From Akkermansia muciniphila (GTDB lineage Bacteria; Verrucomicrobiota; Verrucomicrobiia; Verrucomicrobiales; Akkermansiaceae), in NCBI GenBank assembly GCA_945883695.1, contig CAMCYK010000022.1, positions 1-43,076 of the forward strand: 43,076 nt of DNA, read 5' to 3'. The translations under genes were made by a program, and so were the position numbers. How positions within the stretch are numbered: the stretch's first letter is position 1; the number at the start of each line of letters is the position of its first letter. Under the pieces are notes generated by a model. It was not told the origin of the DNA. It did not search any database and saw nothing but the letters and a program-made list of their open reading frames with translations. Positions 25,501 to 33,885 of this stretch are shown piece by piece.

Positions 25501-28044
25501 CACCGGGAAGCCGTAGAGCACGAAGTTGCCCGGTGTTTCCGCGGCGTCGTGGATGCCGGCGTTGCCGCTACGGCGGACGTAGTACTTCGAGCGGGCCTTG
25601 AGCGGATAGTCCGGGGTCTGCGTGTTGGCGACGATCGAGCGGGCGGTGATGGCCTGGCTCTCGCCGCCGGCGCGGAGGTTGATGCCGGCGTAGTCGGCGT
25701 TGCCCGCGGCGTAGGCGGCGCTGCCCGGCCGCTCGGGCGTGGCGGCGGGATTGGCGGCGTGGAAACCGGTGTTGTGGACGATCCCGGGCCGTTCCTCGAG
25801 CGGGGCGGAGGAGGCCGCGGCCCGCAGGAAATGGCCGGTCGCGTGGAAGGCACCGCGGGTGAAGCGCCGGAGGTGGGCGTGGGCGAAGCGCGGGACACCG
25901 CCGCTTTCGCTGATGAAGCCCCATTCGAGCCGGTTGGTGCGGTCGTTGACCTGGTAAATCGTGTCGAAATCGCCCGCCGCGACCAGCCCGCCGTCGCCGG
26001 TGAACAGCAGCCGCTGGTTGTCGGGCTTGAGCCGGAAGGTGCCGAAGCGCGGGGTCACGCCGACGCATCCTTGCTGGACGCAAGCCTGCTGGTAGGTGAG
26101 GGAAATCGAGGTGACCCCATCGAGCCGGCTGTCGGCGGCCGCGGGCGAGATGGCGTCCTCCTTGATCGTCACCTGTCCGCCACTGGAGGCCACCCGCGCG
26201 TCATACGGGAAGTGGGTGCGGAATTCGACCGGGCCGATCACGAAGCCGGCGGTCAGATGGGCCCCAAGGTTCGCGCCGGAGGTGGTGATCGTCGCGCCGG
26301 GCGAGATCAGGCCCTCGACCTCGGAGTAGTAGCGTTCGTTCGAGCGCTTGATCTTCTGGGCGTCCGGCACCGGTGCCCCGTCGAGCCAGGTCATTTCCGC
26401 GGCCTGGGTGTAGGTGGTGGTGCCGGTGGTGGCCAGGTCGATCCTGCCGTCGGCACGGACCCAGGTGAACTGCGAGACCTCGATCTGGACCGGCTTGGTT
26501 TCCTCCGCGACATGCAGCGGATTGGCCGGGGAGTAGGTGAGCTGGGCGGAGAGCGGGCGTAGCGAGGCCGAGAGCTGATGGACACCGACCGGCAGGAAGG
26601 GGATCCCGAGCTTGCCGTTGGCGGTGCTTGTCACCGTCATCCCGGCGGGCAGCAGCACGGCCAGGGAGGCCGAGGCACCGCCGGTCGACAGGGTGGTGCC
26701 GACGCGGAGGAACGCGATGCCGTTCTCGCGGTCCTTGTCCGGGGAAGTCGGGGCGGTGACCGGCACGGTGGCCGCCGGGTTGTTGTAAACCGCCCGGCCG
26801 TCCGGCAACAGCCGCAGCGGCAAGGCCGAGCCATCGCCGTAGGTATGGCCGTTGTTCGGCGCGGCGAGCCGCCCCATCACGATCTGCGGCGAGCACAGCA
26901 CCGACGGGGCCGGGCTGCCGGCCTCCAGGAACGATCCGCCCGCCGGGTCGCCGGAAATCTCCTCGATCGTGGTTTGCACCAATCCGAAATCCAGCCGGCC
27001 GTTGAAATGGAGCAGCCGCAAGGTCGGGGTGCCGGTCGTGTTCGACTCCACCGGCCTGGCGGGCGCGGCGAGCTCGCGGTGGGAAAGGGTCACCCGGGCG
27101 TAATAGGTATCACGCGAATCGAGCTGGGACACCGGCCGCAGGAGCAACGAGGCACTTCCACTGACAACTACCGGTGCCCGCGGCGTGCTGCCGGATTGGT
27201 AGAACGGGACCGCGACCGCGGTCTCAAAACCGGGGTCCGCCACCAGTGGAACTTCGACATCGTCCGCCCCGTCCTCGCGAAACAATTGCACCGACCACAC
27301 GATTTGCACCGGCGTCGCGTCGGTTGCCGAGCCGGAGTTGTAGTTGTCATATCGCCGGAGCTGATACGGGGCGGAGATCAGGAAGCCCTTCTGATCCGGG
27401 CTCGAGGTGATGGCAAAACGCCGGGAAAACGACGCGGAACTGGCCATCCGGGCGATGACATTGCGGGCGGCGTCGTTCGAAACGGTGTTGGTGAAATGAT
27501 AGAAGCGGCGGAACAAGGACGATTCCGGGTCGCCGAGATTGAGATAGCCGGTGAACAGGATGCTGATGTTCCAGCGCTGGACCTGGGCTTGGATCCGGTA
27601 GGTCTTATTGGAATCGAGCCGGGTCGCGGGCTTCGGCCGGCCGGTGAAGGTGACGCTCGACGGCAAGGGCTGGCCGCCGCCGCCGATGGGATTGATCGAG
27701 GCGAAGGAACTTGGCCAAACGATCTCGTTGGAGTACTGGCTCGAGGGTACCAGCGCGACCTCGACCCCGTCCGCATCGAACATCCGGAAGCCGACCCGGA
27801 AATCGCGGATCGGTTCGGTGATCGGGGTGCCGGTGAGCCCGACCGTCACCGACACCGGGATCGCATCGCGGTCGAAACCGGCCGCGGCGTTGGACGCATC
27901 CGAGTCGATCACGTAAACCCCGCCGGTGTAAGTCACCGCGGTGATGTCGGCAACCGCGGCCCGGACGACCGGCGCGAACGATAGCAACACCGTCGCGAAA
28001 AAGGCCAACGGACGCTTCCAAGGCGGTGAAGTTCGGATTTGCAT
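22543..28044 (-). CDS. Giant secreted protein, 1833 residues (first gene of the operon)
   Basis: I do not recognise this family. A signal peptide ends about VVRAAVA (residue 31). Residues about 30-1200 are beta-rich, with an internal duplication: LDSNKTYRIQAQV at about 145 recurs as LDSRDTYYARVTL at about 311, each closing a similar domain. Residues about 1240-1560 are helical with coiled-coil character (LGDVRAALEEVQGRLETLRG). The last 270 residues are strongly beta, with long strands of alternating polarity and many glycines (VGAGIWLFVEGPEFGGKMYL). They end in a Cys-rich tail (VCFLFCFEGEAGVRVKCRNS, then DCDFDVDV). The C-terminal sheets could be a barrel or a lipid-binding fold; neither is proven. 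It leads the three-gene unit behind a run of eleven C. Confidence 0.82.
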   Translation of the reverse strand: MQIRTSPPWKRPLAFFATVLLSFAPVVRAAVADITAVTYTGGVYVIDSDASNAAAGFDRDAIPVSVTVGLTGTPITEPIRDFRVGFRMFDADGVEVALVPSSQYSNEIVWPSSFASINPIGGGGQPLPSSVTFTGRPKPATRLDSNKTYRIQAQVQRWNISILFTGYLNLGDPESSLFRRFYHFTNTVSNDAARNVIARMASSASFSRRFAITSSPDQKGFLISAPYQLRRYDNYNSGSATDATPVQIVWSVQLFREDGADDVEVPLVADPGFETAVAVPFYQSGSTPRAPVVVSGSASLLLRPVSQLDSRDTYYARVTLSHRELAAPARPVESNTTGTPTLRLLHFNGRLDFGLVQTTIEEISGDPAGGSFLEAGSPAPSVLCSPQIVMGRLAAPNNGHTYGDGSALPLRLLPDGRAVYNNPAATVPVTAPTSPDKDRENGIAFLRVGTTLSTGGASASLAVLLPAGMTVTSTANGKLGIPFLPVGVHQLSASLRPLSAQLTYSPANPLHVAEETKPVQIEVSQFTWVRADGRIDLATTGTTTYTQAAEMTWLDGAPVPDAQKIKRSNERYYSEVEGLISPGATITTSGANLGAHLTAGFVIGPVEFRTHFPYDARVASSGGQVTIKEDAISPAAADSRLDGVTSISLTYQQACVQQGCVGVTPRFGTFRLKPDNQRLLFTGDGGLVAAGDFDTIYQVNDRTNRLEWGFISESGGVPRFAHAHLRRFTRGAFHATGHFLRAAASSAPLEERPGIVHNTGFHAANPAATPERPGSAAYAAGNADYAGINLRAGGESQAITARSIVANTQTPDYPLKARSKYYVRRSGNAGIHDAAETPGNFVLYGFPVSFANFSFGFRETQNVSSATLGQIVVPYPSNFVQPFEELILTCLGDLQEAKIPEDGEPQTLDYWAAEFEPFSFEIQKEDGCSPGGDAVLAMIIQTQAHHLPAPLEGKVGWYADGTIVPRSDPNYSVTSRFPLPASLAIVGPGSETYPATPASEAYFNSYKALTSPDPIGFLSFAARVAVPYFEDLQVHLHTFAKPINPPAGALPSRLHLMGGWTAAGKTFFSTSLFDSDHRAYPPGLNLAVYRNEGADRLPAPGPEPSLDPFSQYRVYARRGFLNEDKFFEYPIEFLSGPRVWTSSAPQTDDILVFNVAHQLDRMSPQHADITFGVSHAGLPALSLANSAFSFVDEAVAGTPAAGGFRNLVAGVLGNSRMDQLTGGLASLGQVTGDRFDLFADHFITNAVNPRLKEAYDELKTAYNGPDPWPAAAGGVIANFDTEIDGRLASTTLSVNPATISGENLTLLNATRAKLWTALDQAVKALDVLATDTGGQGLFLATNNYSVTRQLVKNLVQQGSPEAGAIVAQLAGPLLDAKIADLVERGAPTLGDVRAALEEVQGRLETLRGQVNESGEFSQALRKVIVDGDVAGEAEYVANQAKAEMQAIVNSEPNKYFNQLPRSAFEDRVRNRLRARLMSRPMTAQLLGVMRQYLYDLDAQSRTRIDSGFQVANRIVRNVLAESIEDVNPAYANALDGLASCLGAADIDGYARLNGDTLRTLRLDMKARVDLMSEMKADFYLQIDCIQSEGDEACSWTAPGKYYTEVRMGADNIEAEWLGDMRLNVGLKCTLDDDGVLLGMGGSIELAGGKAKFEKFALTEFGATAMFGTQENYVGAKARAEFNKKAIKVGFFFGRTCDKAPLKLVDKDVASILGNPPFTGGYVYGEMSYPLNEILGIPSTCFLSLTGTVGAGIWLFVEGPEFGGKMYLKIVGEVICIAEIGGEITLLGGKSGNDFVLKGKGRLWVEVCFLFCFEGEAGVRVKCRNSDCDFDVDV

Positions 28045-28050
28045 AACCCA

Positions 28051-28061
28051 GGGGGGGGGGG
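28051..28061 (-). promoter_or_regulatory. C11 tract in the leader of the giant-protein operon
   Basis: Eleven consecutive G on the plus strand (C on the coding strand) end six bases before the ATG at 28044, where a ribosome-binding site would lie. Just upstream (28064-28082) is a small hairpin, TCACGG paired with CCGTGA. Long single-base runs change length by slipped-strand pairing, so this may tune expression. That function is inference; the tract itself is plain. Confidence 0.6.
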
Positions 28062-28173
28062 ATTCACGGGATCAAACCGTGACCCTGAGGTTCGCCAATT
28101 TCTTCCCGGTCCGTCAATCGAAATGGAAGATCCGGGGCATCCAGGCTCCCGGTGACGTTTCCCGACAGGAATC

Positions 28174-28830
28174 TCAGGGCTTCTTGACGTGACCGAAAGC
28201 GATCGGATTCGCGAATCGCGGATACTTGCAGTCCGTTTTGAAGCGGAACACGCCGAGTGCCGGCTCCGCGAGGTCGGACGGAGTGACATGCACGCGGTAT
28301 TCGGCGCCTTCCTTGACCGTCTCCAGCCGCACCGTGAAGCCGGGGCGGGAAGGTTCGACCGCGAGCAAGCGGATCGGGCCGTCGCCGTTCATGGTCACCG
28401 TGAACGTCCGCTCCGCCCGCGCCTCGCCGACGGTCCAGGCCGCGGTGCGCGGTTCGATGGTGATCAGTTCCTGCAACTCCACCGCCACGGTGAGAGCCAG
28501 GCTGCGGCTCTTGCCGTCCTCTTCCACCCGCACTTGCAGCGTCTTTTCGGTGACCCCGGGGAAATTACCGACCTTGAAAACCCCGGTGATCCGGTTTTTG
28601 CCGCCCGCTGCGATCGCTTCCGCCGGAAACTTCGCGTGGAGGCACTGGCATCCCGAGACCACGGTGACGATCCGCGCGCTGGAGGTGCCGCGGTTCTCGA
28701 ACTCGAACACCGCGTCGATCTGCTCCTGGTCCGGCTTGGCCTTGAGTTCGACGCGGGTCTTTTCGAAATGAAGCTCGGCGCGGAGGGGATGTCCCGCCGC
28801 CAGCAGCACCCCGGAAAAGACGGCGATCAT
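28174..28830 (-). CDS. DUF1573 secreted protein
   Basis: A 218-residue exported protein with a DUF1573 (Ig-like, MSP/ASPM-related) domain at about residues 20-110: [17 protein letters not shown], then [20 protein letters not shown] and [10 protein letters not shown] second beta-sandwich follows. A signal peptide is predicted at about 1-18 ([18 protein letters not shown]). The start at 28830 is used because the longer frame (to 29079) is read from palindromic repeat DNA. Such domains occur in envelope proteins of Bacteroidetes and PVC bacteria; the role is unknown. It precedes the giant-protein operon on the same strand by 129 bases. Confidence 0.85.
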   Translation of the reverse strand: MIAVFSGVLLAAGHPLRAELHFEKTRVELKAKPDQEQIDAVFEFENRGTSSARIVTVVSGCQCLHAKFPAEAIAAGGKNRITGVFKVGNFPGVTEKTLQVRVEEDGKSRSLALTVAVELQELITIEPRTAAWTVGEARAERTFTVTMNGDGPIRLLAVEPSRPGFTVRLETVKEGAEYRVHVTPSDLAEPALGVFRFKTDCKYPRFANPIAFGHVKKP

Positions 28831-28904
28831 CCCCTGTTTCACCCCATCAGGTGACGGAAAATCCGCCGCTCCGGCAAGGGCAATCCACGCGGGATGCTTT
28901 AGTG

Positions 28905-28976
28905 CGCCCGGCATGGCGCAGCCCATGGACTGCGTTTCGTTTCGCCCGCCCGGCATGGCGCAGCCCATGGAGTGCG
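28905..28976. repeat. Tandem 30-base direct repeat next to copy C
   Basis: The segment 28905-28934 recurs at 28947-28976 with 29 of 30 bases identical (both contain GGCATGGCGCAGCCCATGGA). The second copy overlaps the left end of palindromic repeat C, so the first looks like the stub of another, mostly deleted repeat. It lies in the divergent promoter region of the DUF1573 and ferredoxin genes. Confidence 0.85.
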
Positions 28977-29078
28977 TGCAGCCCGCTGCCGCTCTCCTCC
29001 GCCAGCCTGCTGGCGGGTCGGGTCCGGATTCCACGGCAGGCCGTGGCAACAAAGCGGCAGCAGGCTGCGCGCACTCCA
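28968..29078. repeat. Palindromic repeat, copy C
   Basis: Arms 28968-28995 and 29051-29078 pair at 25 of 28 positions; two internal hairpins are conserved (GCCAGCCTGCTGGC and CCACGGCAGGCCGTGG). Compared with copy B, both partners of several base pairs have changed together. Unlike copies A and B it lies between two divergent genes. Confidence 0.9.
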
Positions 29079-29141
29079 CGCCCGCCGCGAGCCATGGTTT
29101 CGCGTGACGGCGGCCGTTCCGCCCGGTATCGCTGCCGCCCG

Positions 29142-29486
29142 ATGGACGCGGAATTGGAAGCAGCAGCCAGGGCGGCCGGGATCGGCCGCGGGCAGCGCCA
29201 CATTTTTCTCTGCGCAGATGCCTCCAAGCCGAAGTGCTGCGATCCCGCCCAAGGCCTCGCGTCGTGGGAGTTTCTCAAACGGCGGCTGGCAGCGCTCGGC
29301 AAGGACGCGCCGCTGATCCTGCGGACCAAGGCCGATTGTCTGCGGGTCTGCACCCGCGGGCCGGTGGCGGTGGTCTATCCGGACGGGGTCTGGTACCACT
29401 CCTGCACGCCGCAGGTGCTGGCACGGATCGTCGCCGAGCATCTGTTAGAAGGCCGGCCGGTCGAGGAATTCCGGCTCCGCGGGTAG
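29142..29486 (+). CDS. Thioredoxin-like 2Fe-2S ferredoxin
   Basis: A 114-residue protein of the thioredoxin-like [2Fe-2S] ferredoxin family. The cluster ligands are in the usual arrangement: [12 protein letters not shown] (Cys about 26 and 34-35) and [11 protein letters not shown] (Cys about 69 and 73). The end [20 protein letters not shown] is typical of the family. It carries electrons in the cytosol; the partner is unknown. The start at 29142 gives a normal N-terminus; the longer open frame is repeat DNA. Confidence 0.9.
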   Translation: MDAELEAAARAAGIGRGQRHIFLCADASKPKCCDPAQGLASWEFLKRRLAALGKDAPLILRTKADCLRVCTRGPVAVVYPDGVWYHSCTPQVLARIVAEHLLEGRPVEEFRLRG

Positions 29487-29494
29487 CCGGGCCC

Positions 29495-29640
29495 CACTGG
29501 GGGCGCGGAGGCTCTGCCCCGCAGAGCGGTCCCCCCCGCCCCGCCGCCCGTTCCAGCCCGCATCGCCAGATCACGCCGTCCCCTCGCTTCTGCGGGCCGG
29601 AGGCTCCGCGCCCCCGGTGAAGGCTCCGCGCCCCCGGTGA
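29495..29640. repeat. Tandem and inverted repeats between convergent genes
   Basis: A perfect 20-base tandem duplication fills 29601-29640 (unit AGGCTCCGCGCCCCCGGTGA). Its reverse complement occurs, slightly changed, at 29495-29513, so a large hairpin is possible. It lies between the stop codons of the ferredoxin and GH16 genes and might end transcription from both sides, though no T-run follows. Confidence 0.75.
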
Positions 29641-29644
29641 CCGA

Positions 29645-32600
29645 TTACGGCGTCCGCAGGCGGACGAAGAGCCTCGCCGCCTGCGCCGGAATCGTGACGG
29701 TGACCGTTTCCGTCTCCCCATGGCCCGCCCGTTCGATCATCCCCGCGGTGGCGGCCAACCACGTCGGCGACGCGAGGTCGGACGAATATTCGATGACACT
29801 TCCGAGTTCCGCCTGAGCCGCCTTGTCGCGGGTGAACGTGAAAATGAAATTCGCGCCGGACTTCGCACCCGCGGGAAGAATCGCCAGATCCGCCGCTTCC
29901 GGATCCCCGCGCAGCAGGAACTCGAGCGCGTTCTCGACGCCGTCCCCATCCGGGTCGGCGGAGGCGAGCGCCGCCGGCCCCGCCAGCCCCGCGTCCCGCG
30001 CCCAGATCGCGAACCGGGTGGCGGTCCGGACCAGCAGCAGTTGGTTCGCTTGGAAATCCAGCGCATAACCAAATGGCATGCCAATCACGGCGGCGGGACT
30101 TCCACTACGACTGCCGTAGGTCGCGAGCACGTGGGACGGCACCGTCACCCCGCCGGCCAGCACCTTGAGATCGAGGGTCGAGCCGCCGAGGGTGAGCATT
30201 CCCGCGACATTCAGCCGGTCGGCTGCGGCCCCGTTGATCTCGACTTCCCAGGTCCCGCTCACGGTGACCGCCCCGCTGGCGGTCAGGATGCCAATACCAT
30301 TCCCCGGCGCCAACACGCCGGCCACCGCGGCGCTGGCAAGAGTGCCGCTGCCGCCGAGCCGGGTCCCTGCGGCGGCTTGGATCGCCGCTTGGGTGACATT
30401 CCCATCGACCCGCAGCGTCCCGCCGTTGAGGGCGATCGGATTCAGCACGCTCACGCTGCCGCCGAGCACCAGCGTGCCGGTGCCCGTCTTGCCGATCGCG
30501 CCGCTGCCGGAGATCGAGCCGGCGAAGGTGGAGGTGTCGCTGCGGTGGAAGAGCAGCGTGCCGCCCGGGTTGACGATCACGTTGCCGACGAGCGTGCCGG
30601 CGGTCGCGCCGGCGGTCGCGCCGTTGCCGACTTGCACGGTGCCGCCGTCGACGGTGGTGGTGCCGATGTGCAGGTCGTCGCCGCCGAGCACCAGGGTCGC
30701 GCCGCCGGACTTCGACAGCGCCGCCAGATCGGTCGGGCCGTTGATGCTGCTGTTGGCGGCACCGAGCACCACGCTCAAGCGGTGGTCGCCGGCAAGCGGG
30801 CCGTTGATCGCCCACGAACCGTTGTTCTGAGCGCCGATCGTGGCGGGCGAGCCGAGGGTGATCGCGCCGCTCAGCGTGATCGTCCGCGCCGTCGTGCTGT
30901 CGTGGTTGAGCGCGCCCGGATTGCCGCCGGCGATGCCGCCGCCGTTGAGGCGGAAGCCCGCCGGATAGGTCGGGCTGGCGGCGAGGTTGAACCAGCGGAG
31001 CTGCGAGCCGGACCGGACCTCGGCGGTCGAGCCCGCCCCTCCGAGCTCGCTGCCGCCGACCGCGCCGGTCGCGGTGTTGTAGGGCCGGACCTGGGCGTTG
31101 CCATCGATCACCAGCGCGCCGGAAAAGCTGGCATTGTCGCCGCGGAGGTGGAGCTGGCTGCCGGCGACCCCGCCTGTTAGAGCGAGGGTCGAGCTGCCGG
31201 AGAGCGGCGTGTGGATGAAAGTTACCGCGGCGTTCAGCACGAGGGCCGCTGCCGGCGCGAGCGGCAGCGGCCCGCCGCCGTCGAGAATGTAGCCGCTGGT
31301 ATTGAAGACCAGCCCGGCGATGCCCGTGAGTCCGCCGCCGACGCTCACCGTGCCCGCCGTGCCGCCGAACAGCGCGGTCTTGCCGGGCAGCCACGCCGTG
31401 GGACCGCTGCCGACCCGCCAGGTGGTGGCGAAGCCGTCCCAGCTCCCGCTGCCGCCGGGTGCCGCCCCGGGTTGCCAGATCAATTCGAGATTCGGCACCA
31501 GCGGGTTGGTGCCGTTCCGCACCTCCGCGCCGTCGGCAAACCCGTCGCCATCGGTGTCGGCCACGTCCGGGTCGGTGCCATGGCTGGCCTCGTCGTCATC
31601 CGGCAACCCGTCGCCATCGCGGTCGCCGGTGAAGGAGACGTTCGAGAACACCGCCTCGCCGCTGTCGTCGGTCGCGTGCGACGTGACGGCAAGCCCGGCG
31701 CGAACCGTCTCCGGCAGGTCGATCGACTGGGTCGCGCCGACCTGGGTCCAGCTGCTGCCGTTGGTCGAAAACGCCGCGGTGACCAGATTTCCGCTGCGCA
31801 GCAGCCGCAACTGCGGCGGCCAGGCGGTCGGTCCCGCCGCCCAGACATAACTCGCGGTGGCTCCGGCGCTGCCCCGCCAGATGAACTCGACCTGTCCTTC
31901 GGGCATCCAGTGGACCATCGCGAAGGGCGCGTCGGCGGCGGTGGTGGCACGCAGCATCAGGCCCGCCTTCGCGCGGTTGTGGGCGGCTTCGAAGCTGTTG
32001 AGCTTGGCGCTGATCTTGCCGTCGCCGGCCATCGCCTGATGGACGAATTGCAATCCGTCGGACGCCGTGCCGAGGTTGTTGCCGGAGCCGCGGACGATCA
32101 CCCGGCCGTCGGAAAGTCCGGCCTCGCCGGGATAGCCGGGGCCGATCTTGGTCGAGGTCCACGCCGCCGGCAGCGCTTCCAGCAGCAGGAAGTCATCGAG
32201 GTCCACGGCGGCCACGTTGCTGCCCGCGGCGGCGTAGGCATAGAGCGTGGCGGAGCTGCTGGCGGCGCCGGTGGTGAAGTGGTGGCTGCCCTTGGTCCAG
32301 TTGCCGCCGGCGCCGGTGACGGTGCTGAAGGCCTCCGCGCCGCCGTGGTTCTTCACGCCGAGGCGGACCGGCTGGCCGTTGCCCTTGGCCCACGCGCTCA
32401 CGGTGTAGGAAGTGGCCGGCTTGAGCCCGTGCACCGCGTGCTCGATCCCGCGGATCGCGGCATTTCCGTTCAAGCGGAAAGCGCTGGTGCCGCTGCGGCG
32501 GAAGGTCCCGCCCCAGCTCTGGACCAGGGTGTCGCCGTAAGCGGTCCAGTGGGTCGCGTCGCCGAGTTCGAAGCCGCCGTTGGTGACGCGTCCGGCGCGG

Positions 32601-33814
32601 CGGATCTCGAGGTCGTCGGCATGGCAGTCGCCATACTGGGTCGGCACCCACGCGAAGACATCGGCCGTGCTGTGGGCGGAGCCGGTCACGAAGATGCTCT
32701 GGACGGCGGTGAAGCCGTCGCTCCAGACCGACGCGTAGGTCTCCGGCCCGCCGTAGTCGCGCGCGCCGATCCGGATGTCCGGCCACGCGCGGCTGCCGAC
32801 GCTCCCCCAGCCGCGGACGACGTACGGCGTGTTCGGCAGCAGGCCGGCGACCTTTTGCGCGACCCGGCCGCCGGCGGTGTTCGAGGGATTCAGCCGCGCG
32901 CCGGGAGTGGCGTTGCGGCCGCCGGCCGCCGAGTGGCCGGCGGCGCCGATCTGCCGCCACGGACCCAGCCGGTTCGAGAAGGCCCCGTTGACCGTCTGCT
33001 CGGCCCGCTGGTGGAAGCGGACGTAGTCGATGTCCTGCCAGGTGGTCGTGCTACTACGGTCGCCGTAGCTCGCCGGCGTCGGCCCGGCCCAGGCGCCGTT
33101 CTCGACCTCGCTGGTCAGGTAAATCCACTGCCGCACCTGCGAGATGGCCGCGGTGGTGGTCCAGACTTCCACCCCGTCGATGTAAAAGCGGTAGCGCCCC
33201 GGCTCCCACAGCAAGCCGTAGGTGTGGAAATTCCCCTGCAAGCTGGCGGGGTTCGCGCCCGGATTGTTCACCGTGGCGCCAACCGACTGGTGGCTCGCGC
33301 CGTAGCCGTCCCAGTGGATGTTGATCGCCAGCCGGTTGGTCAGGTTCGCCCCGCCGGTGTCGCGGCTGCGGTGTTCGGCGATGTCGATCTCGGTGCCGTT
33401 GCCGGCGGGGTCGCCGACGTTGTTGATCCCGTACGGCTGGAGCCAGAACGCCGACCACATCCCCTGCGTGGAATTGTAACGGACCCGCGCCTCCCAGTAG
33501 CCGAAGCAGTTCTCGTATTTCCCCTGGGAGCCGATCCAGCCGGTGTGGTGGGTGCCGCCCTCGGTGTAGGTTTTGATCCGCAGGTGGCCGTCCTGCACGC
33601 TCAGCGCGCTGGCGGTGTTCACGGCGTCGCGGCGGTTGCCGGTGCCGACCGTCCAGTTCGAAGTGTTGAGGGAAGTGCCGCTGAATTCATCGCTCCACCC
33701 GAGCACCCAGCCCTCGCCCGGCGGCGCGGCCGAGGCGGCGTTGGCAAGTAGCAGGGCCGCGAACACGAGGCCGCTCGTGGGTTTCAACAAGTTCATGGGA
33801 TTCAGGGGCTTCAT
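29645..33814 (-). CDS. Secreted GH16 glycoside hydrolase with autotransporter-type repeats
   Basis: A 1389-residue exported enzyme. Signal peptide about 1-29 (ANAASA). A GH16 domain spans about 35-270 with the catalytic motif GTEIDIAEH: nucleophile Glu142, assisting Asp144, acid/base Glu147. Two carbohydrate-binding-like beta-sandwiches follow (about 275-550), then a concanavalin-like domain (about 560-730). Next are thrombospondin type 3-like Ca motifs (DRDGDGLPDDDEASHG), PATR-type autotransporter-associated beta-strand repeats (about 790-1240) and a C-terminal module with DPDGDGVENALEFLL. GH16 enzymes cut beta-1,3/1,4-glucans (laminarin, lichenan) or agar/carrageenan; this one looks laminarinase-like. 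An ATG at 33796 is an alternative start. Confidence 0.92.
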   Translation of the reverse strand: MKPLNPMNLLKPTSGLVFAALLLANAASAAPPGEGWVLGWSDEFSGTSLNTSNWTVGTGNRRDAVNTASALSVQDGHLRIKTYTEGGTHHTGWIGSQGKYENCFGYWEARVRYNSTQGMWSAFWLQPYGINNVGDPAGNGTEIDIAEHRSRDTGGANLTNRLAINIHWDGYGASHQSVGATVNNPGANPASLQGNFHTYGLLWEPGRYRFYIDGVEVWTTTAAISQVRQWIYLTSEVENGAWAGPTPASYGDRSSTTTWQDIDYVRFHQRAEQTVNGAFSNRLGPWRQIGAAGHSAAGGRNATPGARLNPSNTAGGRVAQKVAGLLPNTPYVVRGWGSVGSRAWPDIRIGARDYGGPETYASVWSDGFTAVQSIFVTGSAHSTADVFAWVPTQYGDCHADDLEIRRAGRVTNGGFELGDATHWTAYGDTLVQSWGGTFRRSGTSAFRLNGNAAIRGIEHAVHGLKPATSYTVSAWAKGNGQPVRLGVKNHGGAEAFSTVTGAGGNWTKGSHHFTTGAASSSATLYAYAAAGSNVAAVDLDDFLLLEALPAAWTSTKIGPGYPGEAGLSDGRVIVRGSGNNLGTASDGLQFVHQAMAGDGKISAKLNSFEAAHNRAKAGLMLRATTAADAPFAMVHWMPEGQVEFIWRGSAGATASYVWAAGPTAWPPQLRLLRSGNLVTAAFSTNGSSWTQVGATQSIDLPETVRAGLAVTSHATDDSGEAVFSNVSFTGDRDGDGLPDDDEASHGTDPDVADTDGDGFADGAEVRNGTNPLVPNLELIWQPGAAPGGSGSWDGFATTWRVGSGPTAWLPGKTALFGGTAGTVSVGGGLTGIAGLVFNTSGYILDGGGPLPLAPAAALVLNAAVTFIHTPLSGSSTLALTGGVAGSQLHLRGDNASFSGALVIDGNAQVRPYNTATGAVGGSELGGAGSTAEVRSGSQLRWFNLAASPTYPAGFRLNGGGIAGGNPGALNHDSTTARTITLSGAITLGSPATIGAQNNGSWAINGPLAGDHRLSVVLGAANSSINGPTDLAALSKSGGATLVLGGDDLHIGTTTVDGGTVQVGNGATAGATAGTLVGNVIVNPGGTLLFHRSDTSTFAGSISGSGAIGKTGTGTLVLGGSVSVLNPIALNGGTLRVDGNVTQAAIQAAAGTRLGGSGTLASAAVAGVLAPGNGIGILTASGAVTVSGTWEVEINGAAADRLNVAGMLTLGGSTLDLKVLAGGVTVPSHVLATYGSRSGSPAAVIGMPFGYALDFQANQLLLVRTATRFAIWARDAGLAGPAALASADPDGDGVENALEFLLRGDPEAADLAILPAGAKSGANFIFTFTRDKAAQAELGSVIEYSSDLASPTWLAATAGMIERAGHGETETVTVTIPAQAARLFVRLRTP

Positions 33815-33885
33815 CTACCGAGCAGCCAGACGGGCTTGGAAAGTTGCCATACCCCGACTCCATGCTGCGGCCACAACAGCTTACC

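Noticed and set aside
22417-26562. A plus-strand open frame of 1381 codons opposite the giant protein genes
   Set aside because: It has an Arg/Val/Gly/His-rich shadow composition and no signal or domain, while the minus-strand frames carry signal peptides and ordered domains. Long antisense frames are common in GC-rich DNA.
15514-28044. The trio as an insecticidal Tc toxin complex
   Set aside because: Three large secreted partners recall TcA/TcB/TcC, but no Rhs repeats, no SpvB domain and no TcA-like pore region are visible, and all three have signal peptides, which Tc subunits lack.
28831-29079. Extended N-termini for the DUF1573 protein and for the ferredoxin (28851)
   Set aside because: Both extensions are translations of palindromic repeat C and its direct repeats; the shorter starts give a signal peptide and a normal ferredoxin N-terminus.
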